From: Endomicrobium sp.
Lineage (GTDB): Bacteria; Elusimicrobiota; Endomicrobiia; Endomicrobiales; Endomicrobiaceae
Reading direction: 5' to 3'
NCBI GenBank assembly: GCA_031290575.1
Contig: JAITNH010000003.1
Coordinates: forward strand, 1 to 64,000
Length of the DNA stretch: 64,000 nt
A model generated the notes under the pieces. That model made no database searches, had not been told where the DNA came from, and saw only the letters and a list, made by a program, of their open reading frames with translations. Below, piece by piece: positions 1-9,064 of this stretch. Numbering within the stretch: position 1 is the stretch's first letter; each line of letters opens with the position of its first letter. The translations under genes were made by a program, and so were the position numbers.

Positions 1-1631
1 AGTATAAAAAATATATTGAAAAGGATGTTGCTTTAGAAAGACGCTTTCAACCAATTTTCGCTGGCGAACCATCTATCGAAGATACTATTACAATTTTAAG
101 AGGTATAAAAGAGAAATACGAAGTGCATCATGGTGTAAAAATAAAAGATTCAGCACTGGTAGCTGCTGCAACATTAAGCGCAAGATATATAACTGATAGA
201 TATCTGCCAGATAAAGCAATAGATTTAATTGACGAATCTGCAAGTAGATTGAGAATAGAAATAGATTCTATGCCTACGGAACTTGATACCGAAGAACGTA
301 AAATCAGACAGCTTGAAATTGAGAAACAAGCTGTAAAAAAGGAAATTGATGTTGCATCAAAAAGCGTTTTGTAAATATAGAAAAAGAGATAGATAAATTA
401 AAACAAAATTTTTTCAAAATGAAAATTCACTGGGAAAAGGAAAAATATTTAATTTCAAAGATTAGACAATTTAAAGCAGAACTTGAATGTATAAAAACTA
501 AAGAGCAGCAAGCTGAAAGGGATGGGGATTTAAATACTGTTGCAGAAATTCGTTATGGAAAAATACCGCAAATGCAAAAACAACTTGAAGAAGAAAATAA
601 AGAACTTCTTAAATTGCAGAAAGAAAAAAAATACTAAGAGAAGAAGTTGGCGAGGAAGATATTGCTGAAATTGTAAGTAAGTGGACAGGAATACCGGTTG
701 TGCGCGTGATTGAGAATGAAACGCAAAAGCTTCTTAAAATGGAAAATAAACTTCATGAAAGAATTGTTGGTCAAGATGAAGCTATATCTGCAGTATCAAA
801 TGCTGTACGACGTTCTCGTTCTGGACTTTCGGATTTCAATAAGCCTATAGGCACATTTTTATTTCTAGGGTCTAACAGGTGTTGGAAAAACTGAATTAGC
901 AAAAGCACTTGCGGAATTGTTGTTTGATGATGAAAAAAATATAGTGAGGATCGATATGTCAGAATATATGGAAAAACATAGTATATCACGCTTCATAGGT
1001 GCTCCTCCTGGGTATATTGGATTTGAAGAAGGTGGACAGTTAACGGAAATCGTAAGAAGAAGACCTTACTGTATAGTTTTATTTGATGAAATTGAAAAAG
1101 CAAATCCAGAAATATTTAATGTTATGCTTCAAATATTTGATGACGGTAGACTTACAGATGGACATGGAAGAACAGTTGACTTTAAAAATACTATTATTAT
1201 AATGACTTCAAATATAGGTTCAGAATATATTCAGAGATACAACGATTATAATGAGATGAAGAATAAAGTTATATATGATATAAATAATTATTTTAGATCT
1301 GAATTTTTAAATAGAAATAATATTTCAAAATTTAAAGGAGCATGAATTAAATAAAATTATAGATATACAAATTAAATCTTTTGAGAATCGTCTTGCTGAG
1401 AAAAAAGTAAATATAGAATTGACAAATAAAGCAAAAGATTTTATCTCATCAAGAGGATATAGTTCTGCTTTCGGAGCTAGATCCTTAAAAAGAGCTATAC
1501 AAATGTATTTGTTAAATCCTCTTTCTTCGAAGCTCATTTCCATGGAATTTAAGGAAGGAGATAGCATTATTATAGACGCTCAAAAGAAAAATATAGATAA
1601 TTTAGAATTTAAAAAGAAATGTATAAATTAA
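1..1631 (+). pseudogene. clpB: ClpB-type AAA+ disaggregase, frameshifted, 5' end outside window
   Basis: Fragments in different frames line up, in order, with the second half of ClpB. They are the end of the first ATPase domain (ALERRF, then DKAIDLIDE near 209-236), the coiled-coil middle domain (about 290-640), the second ATPase domain with a Walker A region near 870-895 and [12 protein letters not shown] near 1085, and the C-terminal small domain (SSRGYSSAFGARSLKRA near 1447-1495). I see frame breaks near 360, 635, 872 (inside Walker A) and 1322, so no full-length protein can be made. The break near 1322 also removes a few residues after LNR. Decay is light: most residues between breaks are still canonical, so inactivation looks recent. 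A second, more eroded copy lies at 17050-18705 on the other strand. ClpC is a less likely identity because of the long middle domain. Confidence 0.88.
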
Positions 1632-1727
1632 TAGTAGAACAATAATATTATTAATTTATATGAAAAAGTTTAAAAATTGACGTGGTAAATTTATTTTTGT
1701 TACAATAAGGTCTATCGATTTTCAAGT

Positions 1728-1801
1728 GTCTCTGTAGCTCAATTGGATAGAGCAACTGCCTTCTAAGCAGTAGGTTGCGTGTTCAACTCACGCCGGAGAC
1801 G
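1728..1801 (+). tRNA. tRNA-Arg, anticodon TCT
   Basis: The acceptor arm GTCTCTG pairs over 7 bp with the 3' strand ending at 1800 (one T-G pair). The D arm starts TAGCTC, the anticodon stem ACTGC/GCAGT encloses the loop CTTCTAA giving anticodon TCT, and the T arm contains GTTCAAC. The discriminator base is G1801. The CCA end is not encoded. It lies just downstream of the broken clpB and 17 nt before tRNA-His, so the two tRNAs are probably co-transcribed. Confidence 0.93.
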
Positions 1802-1818
1802 TTCTTTTTTTATATTTT

Positions 1819-1893
1819 GGTGGCTGTAGCTCAATTGGATAGAGCATCGGTTTGTGGAACCGATGATTGCGGGTTCAAGCCCCGTCAGCCACC
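1819..1893 (+). tRNA. tRNA-His, anticodon GTG
   Basis: A 7-bp acceptor stem (GTGGCTG/CAGCCAC) is preceded by G1819, which can pair with C1893. This is the extra G-1:C73 pair typical of tRNA-His. The anticodon stem TCGGT/ACCGA encloses TTGTGGA, giving GTG. The T loop is TTCAAGC. No CCA is encoded. It follows tRNA-Arg by 17 nt. Confidence 0.94.
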
Positions 1894-2666
1894 CATAGTT
1901 AAACGTAATGTACATTAAATTTAAGTAAATGGTTTATATAAATTGATTGTTTTAAAATTTTTTTAATATCGGATATTCTGCTTACTTTTACTTTTTAGAT
2001 ATTTATATTATTTCTGTGTTGGTTGTTTTCAAATTAAAGTTTACAGCAATAATAAACGAATGTTATTTTTTGAAAGCACATATACTTTATTTCAAAGTAT
2101 AAAAGCATAATTGTGAAATGATATATAGATAAGATATTGTTGCTACGATTTCTATTTTAGCTAAATTGACGTGCAGTCCACATAAAAGAATCAGTAATAA
2201 AAAATTTTAAAGAATGATACTCTCACATACATATGTATTACATAAAAAGTGCAATACATTAAATTTTGAAAAATGATGCTATTAACATGTGATATATCAT
2301 AAATAGTATCATGAGAAGATTTTCACTGTCAAGTTAAAAGATTAATACAATAGTTATACCAATCAAATATTTGAATATTAATTTCTCAAACGTATATATA
2401 TCTAATGAAATATCTACAAAGTAAAATAAAATATTGTTGCAACACTTATTTATTAGGAAACCTATTGAAAATAGTTAGCAAAAACATATTAGCTGTGTTA
2501 TGAACATTATGCTATAATAAGTACGTATTTAAAACTAATAGTTGATATCTAATCTGTAATATAATATATTTTTGTTTAAGCATAAAAATTTAAAACTATA
2601 TTTCATCTAAAGAATACATCATAGTCGAAACACAAATTGATATTAGATAGCGTTATGACGATTACT
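1894..2666. other. AT-rich gap without recognisable genes
   Basis: About 770 bp between tRNA-His and the CAT-anticodon tRNA. Stops are dense in all frames and no stretch reads as a recognisable protein. I see no rRNA, tRNA or strong hairpin. It looks like decayed sequence. Confidence 0.6.
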
Positions 2667-2738
<72 letters not shown>

Positions 2739-2883
2739 TTTAAAGTTATGGTTTTATAAATTCACGTCAAACATTGTATTGTTAATGATACTTGTTTTAA
2801 TCTTGAATTATAAAAATCAAATAAAATATGTATATATTTTCAACTATAAATCAATAGATGTTTTGCTTTTTTTATATTTATAT

Positions 2884-2912
2884 TTGAAAAAAAAAAATGG
2901 AAAATGTAATAT
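2884..2912 (+). promoter_or_regulatory. Putative sigma-70 promoter of aroB, start site at the ATG
   Basis: A -35 TTGAAA at 2884-2889 and a -10 TAATAT at 2907-2912 are separated by 17 bp. The aroB ATG begins at 2920, seven bases after the -10 box, so transcription would begin within about a base of the start codon. No Shine-Dalgarno sequence is present. The resulting mRNA would be leaderless. Confidence 0.6.
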
Positions 2913-2919
2913 ATGAGTC

Positions 2920-4020
2920 ATGAAAAAGCTAATAACTGTAAAGTTGGAAAATAGTAAATATAATATTGTTATCTCACAATCAAATAATGATTTTTTCTCA
3001 TACTTTAAAAAAATAAGAACATTTTTTATTGTTACTGATAGTAATGTCGCAAAACTACATTTGAAGTATTTTGCAAATTTATTAAAGCAACATGGCTTTA
3101 ATATCAAAACGGCCGTTATCGGTTTTGGAGAAACGGGGAAGAGTATAAAAAATTTGTCTTTTTTATATAGCAAAGCTCTTGAAGCAAATATAGATAGAAA
3201 AAGTTGTGTAATAGCTTTTGGGGGTGGGGTAGTCGGTGATATTGCAGGATTCTTTGCAGCCACGTATATGCGTGGTATAGATTTGGTTCAAATACCTACA
3301 ACGCTATTAGCAATGACAGATTCTTCTGTTGGTGGAAAAACCGCAATAAATACAAACAAAGGCAAAAACATTGCAGGAGTGTTTCATCAACCAAAACTAG
3401 TGTGGATTAATTCCTCCTTTTTACAAACACTACCTGTAGAGCAAATAAAAAATGGCTTTGCAGAGGTTATTAAATATGCTTTCACATTTGACAAAGAGCT
3501 GTACATATACTTGTTTGACATGTTTGAAAATGAAATTATATCATCTCAAGATCTCAGTTATATAATATACCAAAGTTGTTCCTATAAAGCCAAAATTGTT
3601 GAAAAAGATGAAAAAGAAATCACTGGACTAAGAGCAATTCTAAATTTTGGGCATACTTTTGCACACGCACTTGAAACAATAACACATTACAAAAAATTTT
3701 TACATGGAGAAGCGGTCGCAATAGGAATGGTTTTTGCGGCAAGACTTTCTTTGGAATTAAAAATATGCAAACAGGAAACATATAAAAAAATAGAAAAACT
3801 TTTACATTTGGCAACTTTTAATTTAAAGATAAAAGGCAATGCTACACATTTTTTATCACTTATGAAAAAAGATAAAAAATCTATTGACGGAAACATTAAA
3901 TTTATTCTAATAAAGGATATAGGTAAACCAATAAATACTTATGTGAAAGATAGTATCATTTTAAATGTTTTAAAAAATTTTCTGAGAGAGCAATCAAATG
4001 AAAAAAATACTTGTTCTTAA
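2920..4020 (+). CDS. aroB: 3-dehydroquinate synthase
   Basis: Second step of the shikimate pathway: cyclises DAHP to 3-dehydroquinate using NAD and a divalent metal in the cytosol. The 366-residue length is typical. Visible motifs are the NAD-binding GGGVVGD (101-107), PTTLLAMTDSSVGGK (126-140) with substrate-contacting residues, NGFAEVIKYAF around 178-188, and the metal-binding LNFGHTFAHALE (241-252) and LHGEAVAIGM (261-270). The ATG is used because a good promoter ends seven bases upstream and no earlier start is possible after it. The end overlaps aroQ by 23 bases, so the two consecutive shikimate enzymes are translationally coupled. All key residues look intact. Confidence 0.95.
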   Translation: MKKLITVKLENSKYNIVISQSNNDFFSYFKKIRTFFIVTDSNVAKLHLKYFANLLKQHGFNIKTAVIGFGETGKSIKNLSFLYSKALEANIDRKSCVIAFGGGVVGDIAGFFAATYMRGIDLVQIPTTLLAMTDSSVGGKTAINTNKGKNIAGVFHQPKLVWINSSFLQTLPVEQIKNGFAEVIKYAFTFDKELYIYLFDMFENEIISSQDLSYIIYQSCSYKAKIVEKDEKEITGLRAILNFGHTFAHALETITHYKKFLHGEAVAIGMVFAARLSLELKICKQETYKKIEKLLHLATFNLKIKGNATHFLSLMKKDKKSIDGNIKFILIKDIGKPINTYVKDSIILNVLKNFLREQSNEKNTCS

Positions 4021-4429
4021 TGGCCCTAACATAAATATGCTTGGAGTAAGGGAACCTAAAATTTATGGCAATATCACTCTTCCAGAAATTGAAAAAAGAC
4101 TCACAGAATTTGCGAAAGAGTTCAAAGTTGAAATCGAATTCTTTCAATCAAATCATGAAGGCATAATTATAGATAAAATTCAAAATAGTTTAAATAAAAT
4201 TTCAGGAATAATTATCAATCCGGCAGCTTTTACACATACATCTTTAGCCATAAGAGATGCTCTGACTTCTGTTTCCATACCAACAATAGAAGTGCATATT
4301 TCTAATATATATGCCAGAGAAGAGGCTAGACACAAGTCCTGCATTGCATCAATAGTTTTAGGACAAGTTGTTGGTTTTGGTATTGATGGATACATTTTTG
4401 CATTAAAAAAATTGGCAACAATGGAATAA
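3998..4429 (+). CDS. aroQ: Type II 3-dehydroquinate dehydratase
   Basis: Third shikimate step: trans-dehydration of 3-dehydroquinate to 3-dehydroshikimate; type II enzymes are small dodecamers. The 143 residues carry the family motifs in order: LNGPNINMLGVREPKIYG near the N terminus with the catalytic Tyr, QSNHEGIIIDKI, INPAAFTHTSLAIRDAL with the catalytic His-containing loop region, and EVHISNIYAREEARHKS. It starts inside the end of aroB and is followed at once by a strong hairpin terminator, so aroB-aroQ forms a two-gene operon. Confidence 0.95.
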   Translation: MKKILVLNGPNINMLGVREPKIYGNITLPEIEKRLTEFAKEFKVEIEFFQSNHEGIIIDKIQNSLNKISGIIINPAAFTHTSLAIRDALTSVSIPTIEVHISNIYAREEARHKSCIASIVLGQVVGFGIDGYIFALKKLATME

Positions 4430-4459
4430 TTTTTTTTAATTTATCTCGAAGCTTAATAG

Positions 4460-4495
4460 AAAAGACCCCAAAAGGAAATTCCTTTGGGGTCTTTT
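4460..4495. terminator. Bidirectional intrinsic terminator between aroQ and the cold shock gene
   Basis: An inverted repeat with arms beginning AAAAGACCCC and ending GGGGTCTTTT, about 16 bp of stem with one bulged A and a central GGAAATTCC. A-run on one side and T-run on the other suit both converging genes: aroQ (+) ends at 4429 and the csp gene (-) ends at 4513. Confidence 0.85.
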
Positions 4496-4512
4496 AGTTG
4501 TTAGAGGTAAGA

Positions 4513-4716
4513 TTAGATCTTTTTTATGTTTGCTGCTTTAGGACCCTTGTCTGAACTCACAACTTCAAATTCAACACTATCACCCTCGGCTAACGATTTA
4601 AAACCATCAGACTGAATAGCTGAATAGTGTGCAAAAACATCGCCCGATCCATCGTCATTAGAAATGAATCCATACCCTTTCTGATCATTAAACCACTTCA
4701 CTTTGCCTTGTGCCAT
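4513..4716 (-). CDS. Cold shock domain protein (CspA family)
   Basis: A 67-residue single cold shock domain, an OB fold that binds single-stranded RNA and acts as an RNA chaperone. RNP1 reads KGYGFIS and RNP2 reads DVFAHYS, with the opening KVKWFN typical of the family. I chose the ATG at 4716 because AAGGAG sits eight bases upstream and the family starts here; a frame open to 4746 would add ten unrelated residues. It is monocistronic, ending against a shared terminator. The 5' leader carries a short hairpin (4736-4754) that could influence translation, as leaders of csp genes often do. Confidence 0.95.
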   Translation of the reverse strand: MAQGKVKWFNDQKGYGFISNDDGSGDVFAHYSAIQSDGFKSLAEGDSVEFEVVSSDKGPKAANIKKI

Positions 4717-4735
4717 TACTGCAACTCCTTGTTTT

Positions 4736-4754
4736 TTATCCGTCACACGGATAA
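4736..4754 (-). promoter_or_regulatory. Hairpin in the cold shock gene leader
   Basis: A perfect inverted repeat TTATCCGT-3 nt-ACGGATAA lies 20 bases before the csp start codon and just upstream of its Shine-Dalgarno sequence. It may be a leader structure or an operator. No function can be assigned from sequence alone. Confidence 0.4.
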
Positions 4755-4863
4755 CTAAATTACAATCACAATTTACGAGATTGCTTTGTTATTGTAGTAA
4801 ATAATTGTATACTTGTCAAATATAAATATGATTATTTTATCAAAAACAGCAAAAAAGGAACAT

Positions 4864-5916
4864 ATGAAAAAAAAACTTCTACAAATATTCCATAATAAAA
4901 TCGAAAACATTCTTTTCACTAACATAAAAGAAACTTTTTACCTTACAGGTGCAAATTTTGATGGATTTTGGCTTCTATTTGTAAAATGCAAAATACATAT
5001 ATTGTGCTCTAAAATGATCGAAGGTCAAATTAGAGATTTTTTTGTAAACCAAAACATACAAATACATATAGACACCCCTTTTTATCAAACTGTTATAAAA
5101 ATTTTAAAACAAAATAAAATTAATAGAATATTAATTGATCCGAAATATATGAATGCAGCAGATTTTATTTTGATAAACGAAAAATTGAATCAAGAAAAAA
5201 TTAGCATCATAAGAAAGATTAACATTTTAAACAGCCTGCGTATTATAAAAAATGAAGATGAAATTATAAATATAAAAAAATCATGTAGTATTGTGTCTAA
5301 TATATGCAATATAATTAAGAGCGAGCTGAAACCAGGATTATGTGAACTTGATATTCATTATAGAGTATTAGAATTATTCGCTAAAAATCGTGTAACAGAG
5401 AGTTTTACACCTATAATTGCCTCCGGCATAAATTCTGCCAATCCACACCATAAAAGTTCATTCAGAAAAATTACTAAAAATGATATAATAATGATGGATA
5501 TAGGATGTACATATAAAGGATACTGTTCAGATTTGACACGCACTTATTTTTTAGATAGAATAGGTAAAAGTGATGGTCGCAAGATAATTTGGGATACTGT
5601 AAAGCGTTCTCAAGATTGTATTTTGAAAAAAATAAGAGCGGGGTTACGATTATCTTGGGCAGATGAAACTGCGCGAAATATTGTAAAAGAAGCCGGGTAT
5701 GGAGATAGGTTTATTCATAGTACCGGACATGGAATTGGAATAGAAGTTCATGAAATGCCTTCGTTAACTTTGGATGTCGAAGGTGTTTTTTTGCCGTGTA
5801 TGGTAGTTACTATTGAACCAGGAATATATATTGAACAACTGTTTGGTGTAAGAATTGAAGATACGATATTAATAAAGGAAAATGGTTGTGAAATATTGAC
5901 CTTGGCAGCATATTAA
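4864..5916 (+). CDS. M24-family metallopeptidase (Xaa-Pro aminopeptidase-like)
   Basis: Predicted cytosolic aminopeptidase that removes N-terminal residues before proline. The protein is 350 residues. An N-terminal creatinase-like domain (about 1-120) precedes a pita-bread catalytic domain. The five metal ligands of the family are present: D212, D223, H289, E318 and E332, in contexts MDIGCTYKGYCSDLTRTY, HSTGHGIGIEVHE, TIEPGIY and VRIEDT. The ATG at 4864 is chosen because AAGGA lies just upstream; a TTG 51 bases earlier lacks such a signal. It precedes efp by 13 bases, a common pairing in bacteria. Methionine aminopeptidase is excluded by the extra N-terminal domain. Confidence 0.88.
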   Translation: MKKKLLQIFHNKIENILFTNIKETFYLTGANFDGFWLLFVKCKIHILCSKMIEGQIRDFFVNQNIQIHIDTPFYQTVIKILKQNKINRILIDPKYMNAADFILINEKLNQEKISIIRKINILNSLRIIKNEDEIINIKKSCSIVSNICNIIKSELKPGLCELDIHYRVLELFAKNRVTESFTPIIASGINSANPHHKSSFRKITKNDIIMMDIGCTYKGYCSDLTRTYFLDRIGKSDGRKIIWDTVKRSQDCILKKIRAGLRLSWADETARNIVKEAGYGDRFIHSTGHGIGIEVHEMPSLTLDVEGVFLPCMVVTIEPGIYIEQLFGVRIEDTILIKENGCEILTLAAY

Positions 5917-5929
5917 ATTAGGAGATATA

Positions 5930-6487
5930 ATGATTTCCACATCAGATTTTAAAAATGGAATCAATATTTTAGTTGATGGAGAACCTTATCAAGTTATGTG
6001 GTTCCAGAACCATAAGCCTGGTAAAGGTGGGGCTGTAATGCGAGTAAAACTTAAACATCTTAAGAGGGAATGTACAATAGAACGCACCTTCAAGTCAGGT
6101 GAAAAAGTTGAAGTTTTAAATCTTAACAAACAGAAGAAACGGTTTTTATATAAAGAAAACACAGACCTCAACTTTATGGACATGAATACTTACGAACAGA
6201 TAAGTGTCCCTTCAAAATTTTTGGGCAAAATGATAAATTTTCTGAAAGAAAACCTTGAAGTTGAGGCCATATATCTTGAAAACGAACTCATCGATATCGA
6301 GTTGCCTATAATTATAGAAATGACAATAACTGAAGCAGAACCTGGAATCAGAGGGGATTCTGTTACAAATCTTACAAAAATGGCAAAGCTTGAAACTGGG
6401 GCAAATATTCGCGTGCCACTTTTCATAAAAGAAGGCGATGAAATTAAAGTTGATACAAGAACTGGAGAATATATAGGAAAAGTTTAA
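5930..6487 (+). CDS. efp: Elongation factor P
   Basis: Promotes peptide bond formation at polyproline stalls by entering the ribosomal E site. The 185 residues span the usual three beta-barrel domains. The loop that is post-translationally modified in many bacteria reads HKPGKGG, with Lys32 at the tip (equivalent to E. coli Lys34). That implies a Lys-type rather than Arg-type EF-P, but no modifying enzyme gene is visible in this window. The C-terminal domain is well conserved (GDSVTNLTKMAKLETG). A GGAGAT Shine-Dalgarno lies six bases before the ATG. It is close behind the peptidase gene, so probably co-transcribed. Confidence 0.96.
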   Translation: MISTSDFKNGINILVDGEPYQVMWFQNHKPGKGGAVMRVKLKHLKRECTIERTFKSGEKVEVLNLNKQKKRFLYKENTDLNFMDMNTYEQISVPSKFLGKMINFLKENLEVEAIYLENELIDIELPIIIEMTITEAEPGIRGDSVTNLTKMAKLETGANIRVPLFIKEGDEIKVDTRTGEYIGKV

Positions 6488-6600
6488 GAAATAAAAGTTT
6501 TAACAATGGTCATGCTTTAACGACGGATAATAGAATAAGAATTGTTTGTTTGTTGTTATATCGTTGTGTGTTTTGTTGCTGAGATCAAGTAGGTGTACAA

Positions 6601-7026
6601 ATGAATTTACAAGAAATCAAAGATTTTTTAAAATCAATAAAAAATACCGATATTGAAGAAATGCAATATCAAAGCGGTGGAGTTTCTTTATATTTTAAAA
6701 GAACAGATGTAGAACCAGTACTACCACCTATCGTAAAAGAAATTATCACAAACCAATCAAAAAAAGAAGAAAAGCAAACTCCTCTTGTAGTTATTAAATC
6801 AACAACAGTAGGAACCTTTGTAAGTTCACAGAGCGATGATGTTCACACTCTCATTAAAGAAGGTGACACAATAGTAATAGGGCAAAGAATTGGACAAATC
6901 GAAGCAATGAAAATCATCAAAGACATAAATTCTAGTATTAATGGTAAAATAGTAAAAATCTTTGTTTCAAATGGTCAACCTGTTGAGTACGGACAAGAAT
7001 TGTTTTTGGTTGATACAGGTAAATAA
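6601..7026 (+). CDS. accB: Biotin carboxyl carrier protein of acetyl-CoA carboxylase
   Basis: Carries the biotin that shuttles CO2 from biotin carboxylase to carboxyltransferase in malonyl-CoA synthesis, the first committed step of fatty acid synthesis. The 141-residue protein has a family N-terminal segment (MNLQEIKDFLKSI), a Lys/Glu-rich linker (about 43-60) and a C-terminal biotinyl domain with EAMKI, where Lys104 is the biotin attachment site. TAGGTG precedes the start. It is followed by accC with a 61-base gap that is almost filled by a perfect hairpin (7026-7065). Confidence 0.94.
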   Translation: MNLQEIKDFLKSIKNTDIEEMQYQSGGVSLYFKRTDVEPVLPPIVKEIITNQSKKEEKQTPLVVIKSTTVGTFVSSQSDDVHTLIKEGDTIVIGQRIGQIEAMKIIKDINSSINGKIVKIFVSNGQPVEYGQELFLVDTGK

Positions 7027-7065
7027 TAAACAAAATAATAAGACTTATCTTATTATTTTGTTTAT
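7026..7065 (+). promoter_or_regulatory. Perfect 18-bp hairpin between accB and accC
   Basis: Arms at 7026-7043 and 7048-7065 are perfectly complementary over 18 bp with a 4-base CTTA loop. The left arm begins at the last base of the accB stop codon. There is only a weak T-run after it, and accC's Shine-Dalgarno (GAGGAG) follows 12 bases later. It may act as an attenuator, an RNA-processing site or an mRNA-stability element between two subunits needed in different amounts. Confidence 0.6.
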
Positions 7066-7087
7066 AGCTGTTGCGAGGAGAAATATA

Positions 7088-8437
7088 ATGTTTAAAAAAA
7101 TTTTGATTGCAAACAGAGGTGAAATAGCCTGCAGAGTTATAAGAGCCTGCAGGGAACTAGGTATTAAAACTGTTGCTATTCATTCAGAAATCGATAGAGA
7201 AAGCATGCATGTAAAACTTGCCGATCAAGCTATATGCATAGGATATGCAAGTGTTTCCGAAAGCTATCTGAATATTCCAAGTATTATAGCTGCTGCGGAA
7301 ATTTCTAATGCGGATGCAATTCATCCAGGTTATGGGTTTTTATCTGAGAACACTTATTTTGCAGAAGTTTGCGAAGCCTGTAAATTAAAATTCATTGGAC
7401 CTTCAAAAGAGTCAATAGAACAAATGGGAGATAAAATTTCAGCTATAGAACTTATGAAAAAACATGGGGTCCCAACTATTCCTGGGGAAAATGGCCCTAT
7501 AAATGCCAACGAACCAAAGATTTTTGAAATTGCAAAAAAGATAGGATATCCAGTTATCATTAAAGCAACCGCAGGTGGAGGAGGAAAAGGCATGAGAATA
7601 GTTGTATCAGAAGAAACTCTTCAGAATGCTGTAATTATGGCACAAGTAGAAGCCAAAGCTTCTTTCGGAAACCCTAATGTATATATGGAGAAATATATAG
7701 AAGAATCTTATCATATAGAATTTCAGGTGCTTGGCGATAAATATGGTAGAACTGCGTATCTGCCAGAAAGAGATTGTTCTATACAAAGAAGACATCAAAA
7801 ACTTATCGAAGAAAGCCCTTCTTCGTTAATAAATGAGACCTTAAGAAAAAAAATTGGCAAGGCTGCAAGAAATGTTGCCGCAGCTATTAAATATGTCACA
7901 GTTGGCACTGTAGAATTTCTTGTAGATAAGAAGGGTCGTTTTTATTTTATGGAAATGAATACAAGAATTCAGGTGGAACATCCTATTACTGAAATGATTA
8001 CGGGTATAGACTTAGTAAAAGAACAGATAAAACTTGCAGCAGGTGAAAAACTTTCAATAGTTTCGGAAAAAATTAAAATTTTAGGCCATGCTATAGAGTG
8101 TAGAATAAACGCAGAGGATCCTGATAAAGATTTTATCCCTTCTCCTGGAAAAATTGGAAAGCTATTTTTACCAGGAGGACCTGGAATCAGATTGGATACT
8201 CATGTTTATTCAGGATATACAATATCACCTTTCTATGACAGTTTAATTGCAAAAATCATCGCTTTTGCTAAAGATAGAAACGAAGCAATTATTAGAATGC
8301 AAAGAGCCTTAAGGGAAATAGAAATAGAGGGCATTAAAAATACGTCTTCTTTACATAGTAAAATTATGGCAAATGAAATATTCCGCAAGGGAAGTGTCAG
8401 TACCAACTTTCTTACAAAACATATATTTGGAAAGTAA
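7088..8437 (+). CDS. accC: Biotin carboxylase of acetyl-CoA carboxylase
   Basis: ATP-dependent carboxylation of biotin on AccB. The 449-residue length matches the bacterial enzyme. ATP-grasp features are clear: N-terminal ILIANRGEIACRVIRAC, the glycine-rich ATP loop KATAGGGGKGMRIV, FMEMNTRIQVEHPITE with the catalytic Glu/Asn/Arg residues, and a C-terminal domain with HAIECRINAEDP. The ATG at 7088 has GAGGAG seven bases upstream; the frame is open further upstream into accB, but those residues are not family-like. The carboxyltransferase genes accA/accD are not in this window. The stop codon lies inside a terminator hairpin. Confidence 0.97.
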   Translation: MFKKILIANRGEIACRVIRACRELGIKTVAIHSEIDRESMHVKLADQAICIGYASVSESYLNIPSIIAAAEISNADAIHPGYGFLSENTYFAEVCEACKLKFIGPSKESIEQMGDKISAIELMKKHGVPTIPGENGPINANEPKIFEIAKKIGYPVIIKATAGGGGKGMRIVVSEETLQNAVIMAQVEAKASFGNPNVYMEKYIEESYHIEFQVLGDKYGRTAYLPERDCSIQRRHQKLIEESPSSLINETLRKKIGKAARNVAAAIKYVTVGTVEFLVDKKGRFYFMEMNTRIQVEHPITEMITGIDLVKEQIKLAAGEKLSIVSEKIKILGHAIECRINAEDPDKDFIPSPGKIGKLFLPGGPGIRLDTHVYSGYTISPFYDSLIAKIIAFAKDRNEAIIRMQRALREIEIEGIKNTSSLHSKIMANEIFRKGSVSTNFLTKHIFGK

Positions 8438-8456
8438 ATTTCCAAATATATGTTTT
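8416..8456 (+). terminator. Intrinsic terminator overlapping the accC stop codon
   Basis: Perfect 18-bp stem (8416-8433 with 8439-8456), 5-base loop, followed by a short T-run. The accC stop codon (8435-8437) is in the loop, so the last codons of accC form the left arm. It would end the accB-accC transcript before gmhA. Confidence 0.75.
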
Positions 8457-8485
8457 TATATAAAACCAGTAATTATACATAAACC

Positions 8486-9064
8486 ATGAAAATAAAAGAA
8501 ATTATTAAAAATTTAATCAATGAAAATATAGAAGCAAAAAAGAAAATGCTTAAGCAAATTCAGATTACATATATTTATGATATTGTCAGCAAAATCGTAG
8601 AAACGTATAAAAATAAGAAAAAAATAATTATTTGTGGAAATGGTGGTTCTGCTTCTGATGCTTTGCATTTTGCAGCTGAAATGGTTGTACGTTTTGAAAA
8701 AAACAGAAAAGCATTACCTGCTATTGCTTTGTCTGAAAACATATCAACACTAACTGCCATTGGCAATGACTTTAGTTATGACTATGCTTTTAGTCGTCAA
8801 CTTGAAGCATTTGCACAAGAAGGTGATGTCTTTATCGCAATATCAACAGGAGGAAATTCAAAAAACGTTATACAAGCTTTAAAATATGCTAAAAAACTTG
8901 CCATATTTACAATAGGTATTACAAATTGCAATGGAGGCGAAATGAAAACTATGTGCGATTTATGTTACTGTGCTCCATCAAAAATTACATCAAGAACGCA
9001 AGAATGCCATATACTTTTAATACATATAATCGCAAAACTCGTCGAAGAACAGATATCTAATTAA
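8486..9064 (+). CDS. gmhA: Sedoheptulose-7-phosphate isomerase (phosphoheptose isomerase)
   Basis: First step toward ADP-heptose, the inner-core sugar of lipopolysaccharide. The 192-residue SIS-domain protein has IIICGNGGSASDALHFAAE, FIAISTGGNSKNVIQAL, and a C-terminal QECHILLIHIIAKLVE segment, all typical of GmhA. The N-terminal helix (1-45) matches the family's extension before the SIS fold. No Shine-Dalgarno precedes the ATG, and a terminator lies 29 bases upstream, so it must have its own promoter, possibly with little or no leader. Its presence suggests heptose-containing LPS, but no other heptose gene is visible here. DiaA is a related alternative; the context does not favour it. Confidence 0.85.
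   Translation: MKIKEIIKNLINENIEAKKKMLKQIQITYIYDIVSKIVETYKNKKKIIICGNGGSASDALHFAAEMVVRFEKNRKALPAIALSENISTLTAIGNDFSYDYAFSRQLEAFAQEGDVFIAISTGGNSKNVIQALKYAKKLAIFTIGITNCNGGEMKTMCDLCYCAPSKITSRTQECHILLIHIIAKLVEEQISN

Noticed and set aside
771-989. Open frame on the - strand across the clpB pseudogene
   Set aside because: It is antisense to recognisable ClpB sequence and resembles no protein.
1894-2666. Possible rRNA or stable RNA gene beside the tRNAs
   Set aside because: No conserved rRNA, tmRNA or SRP RNA sequence was recognised; the region is too AT-rich and unstructured by eye.
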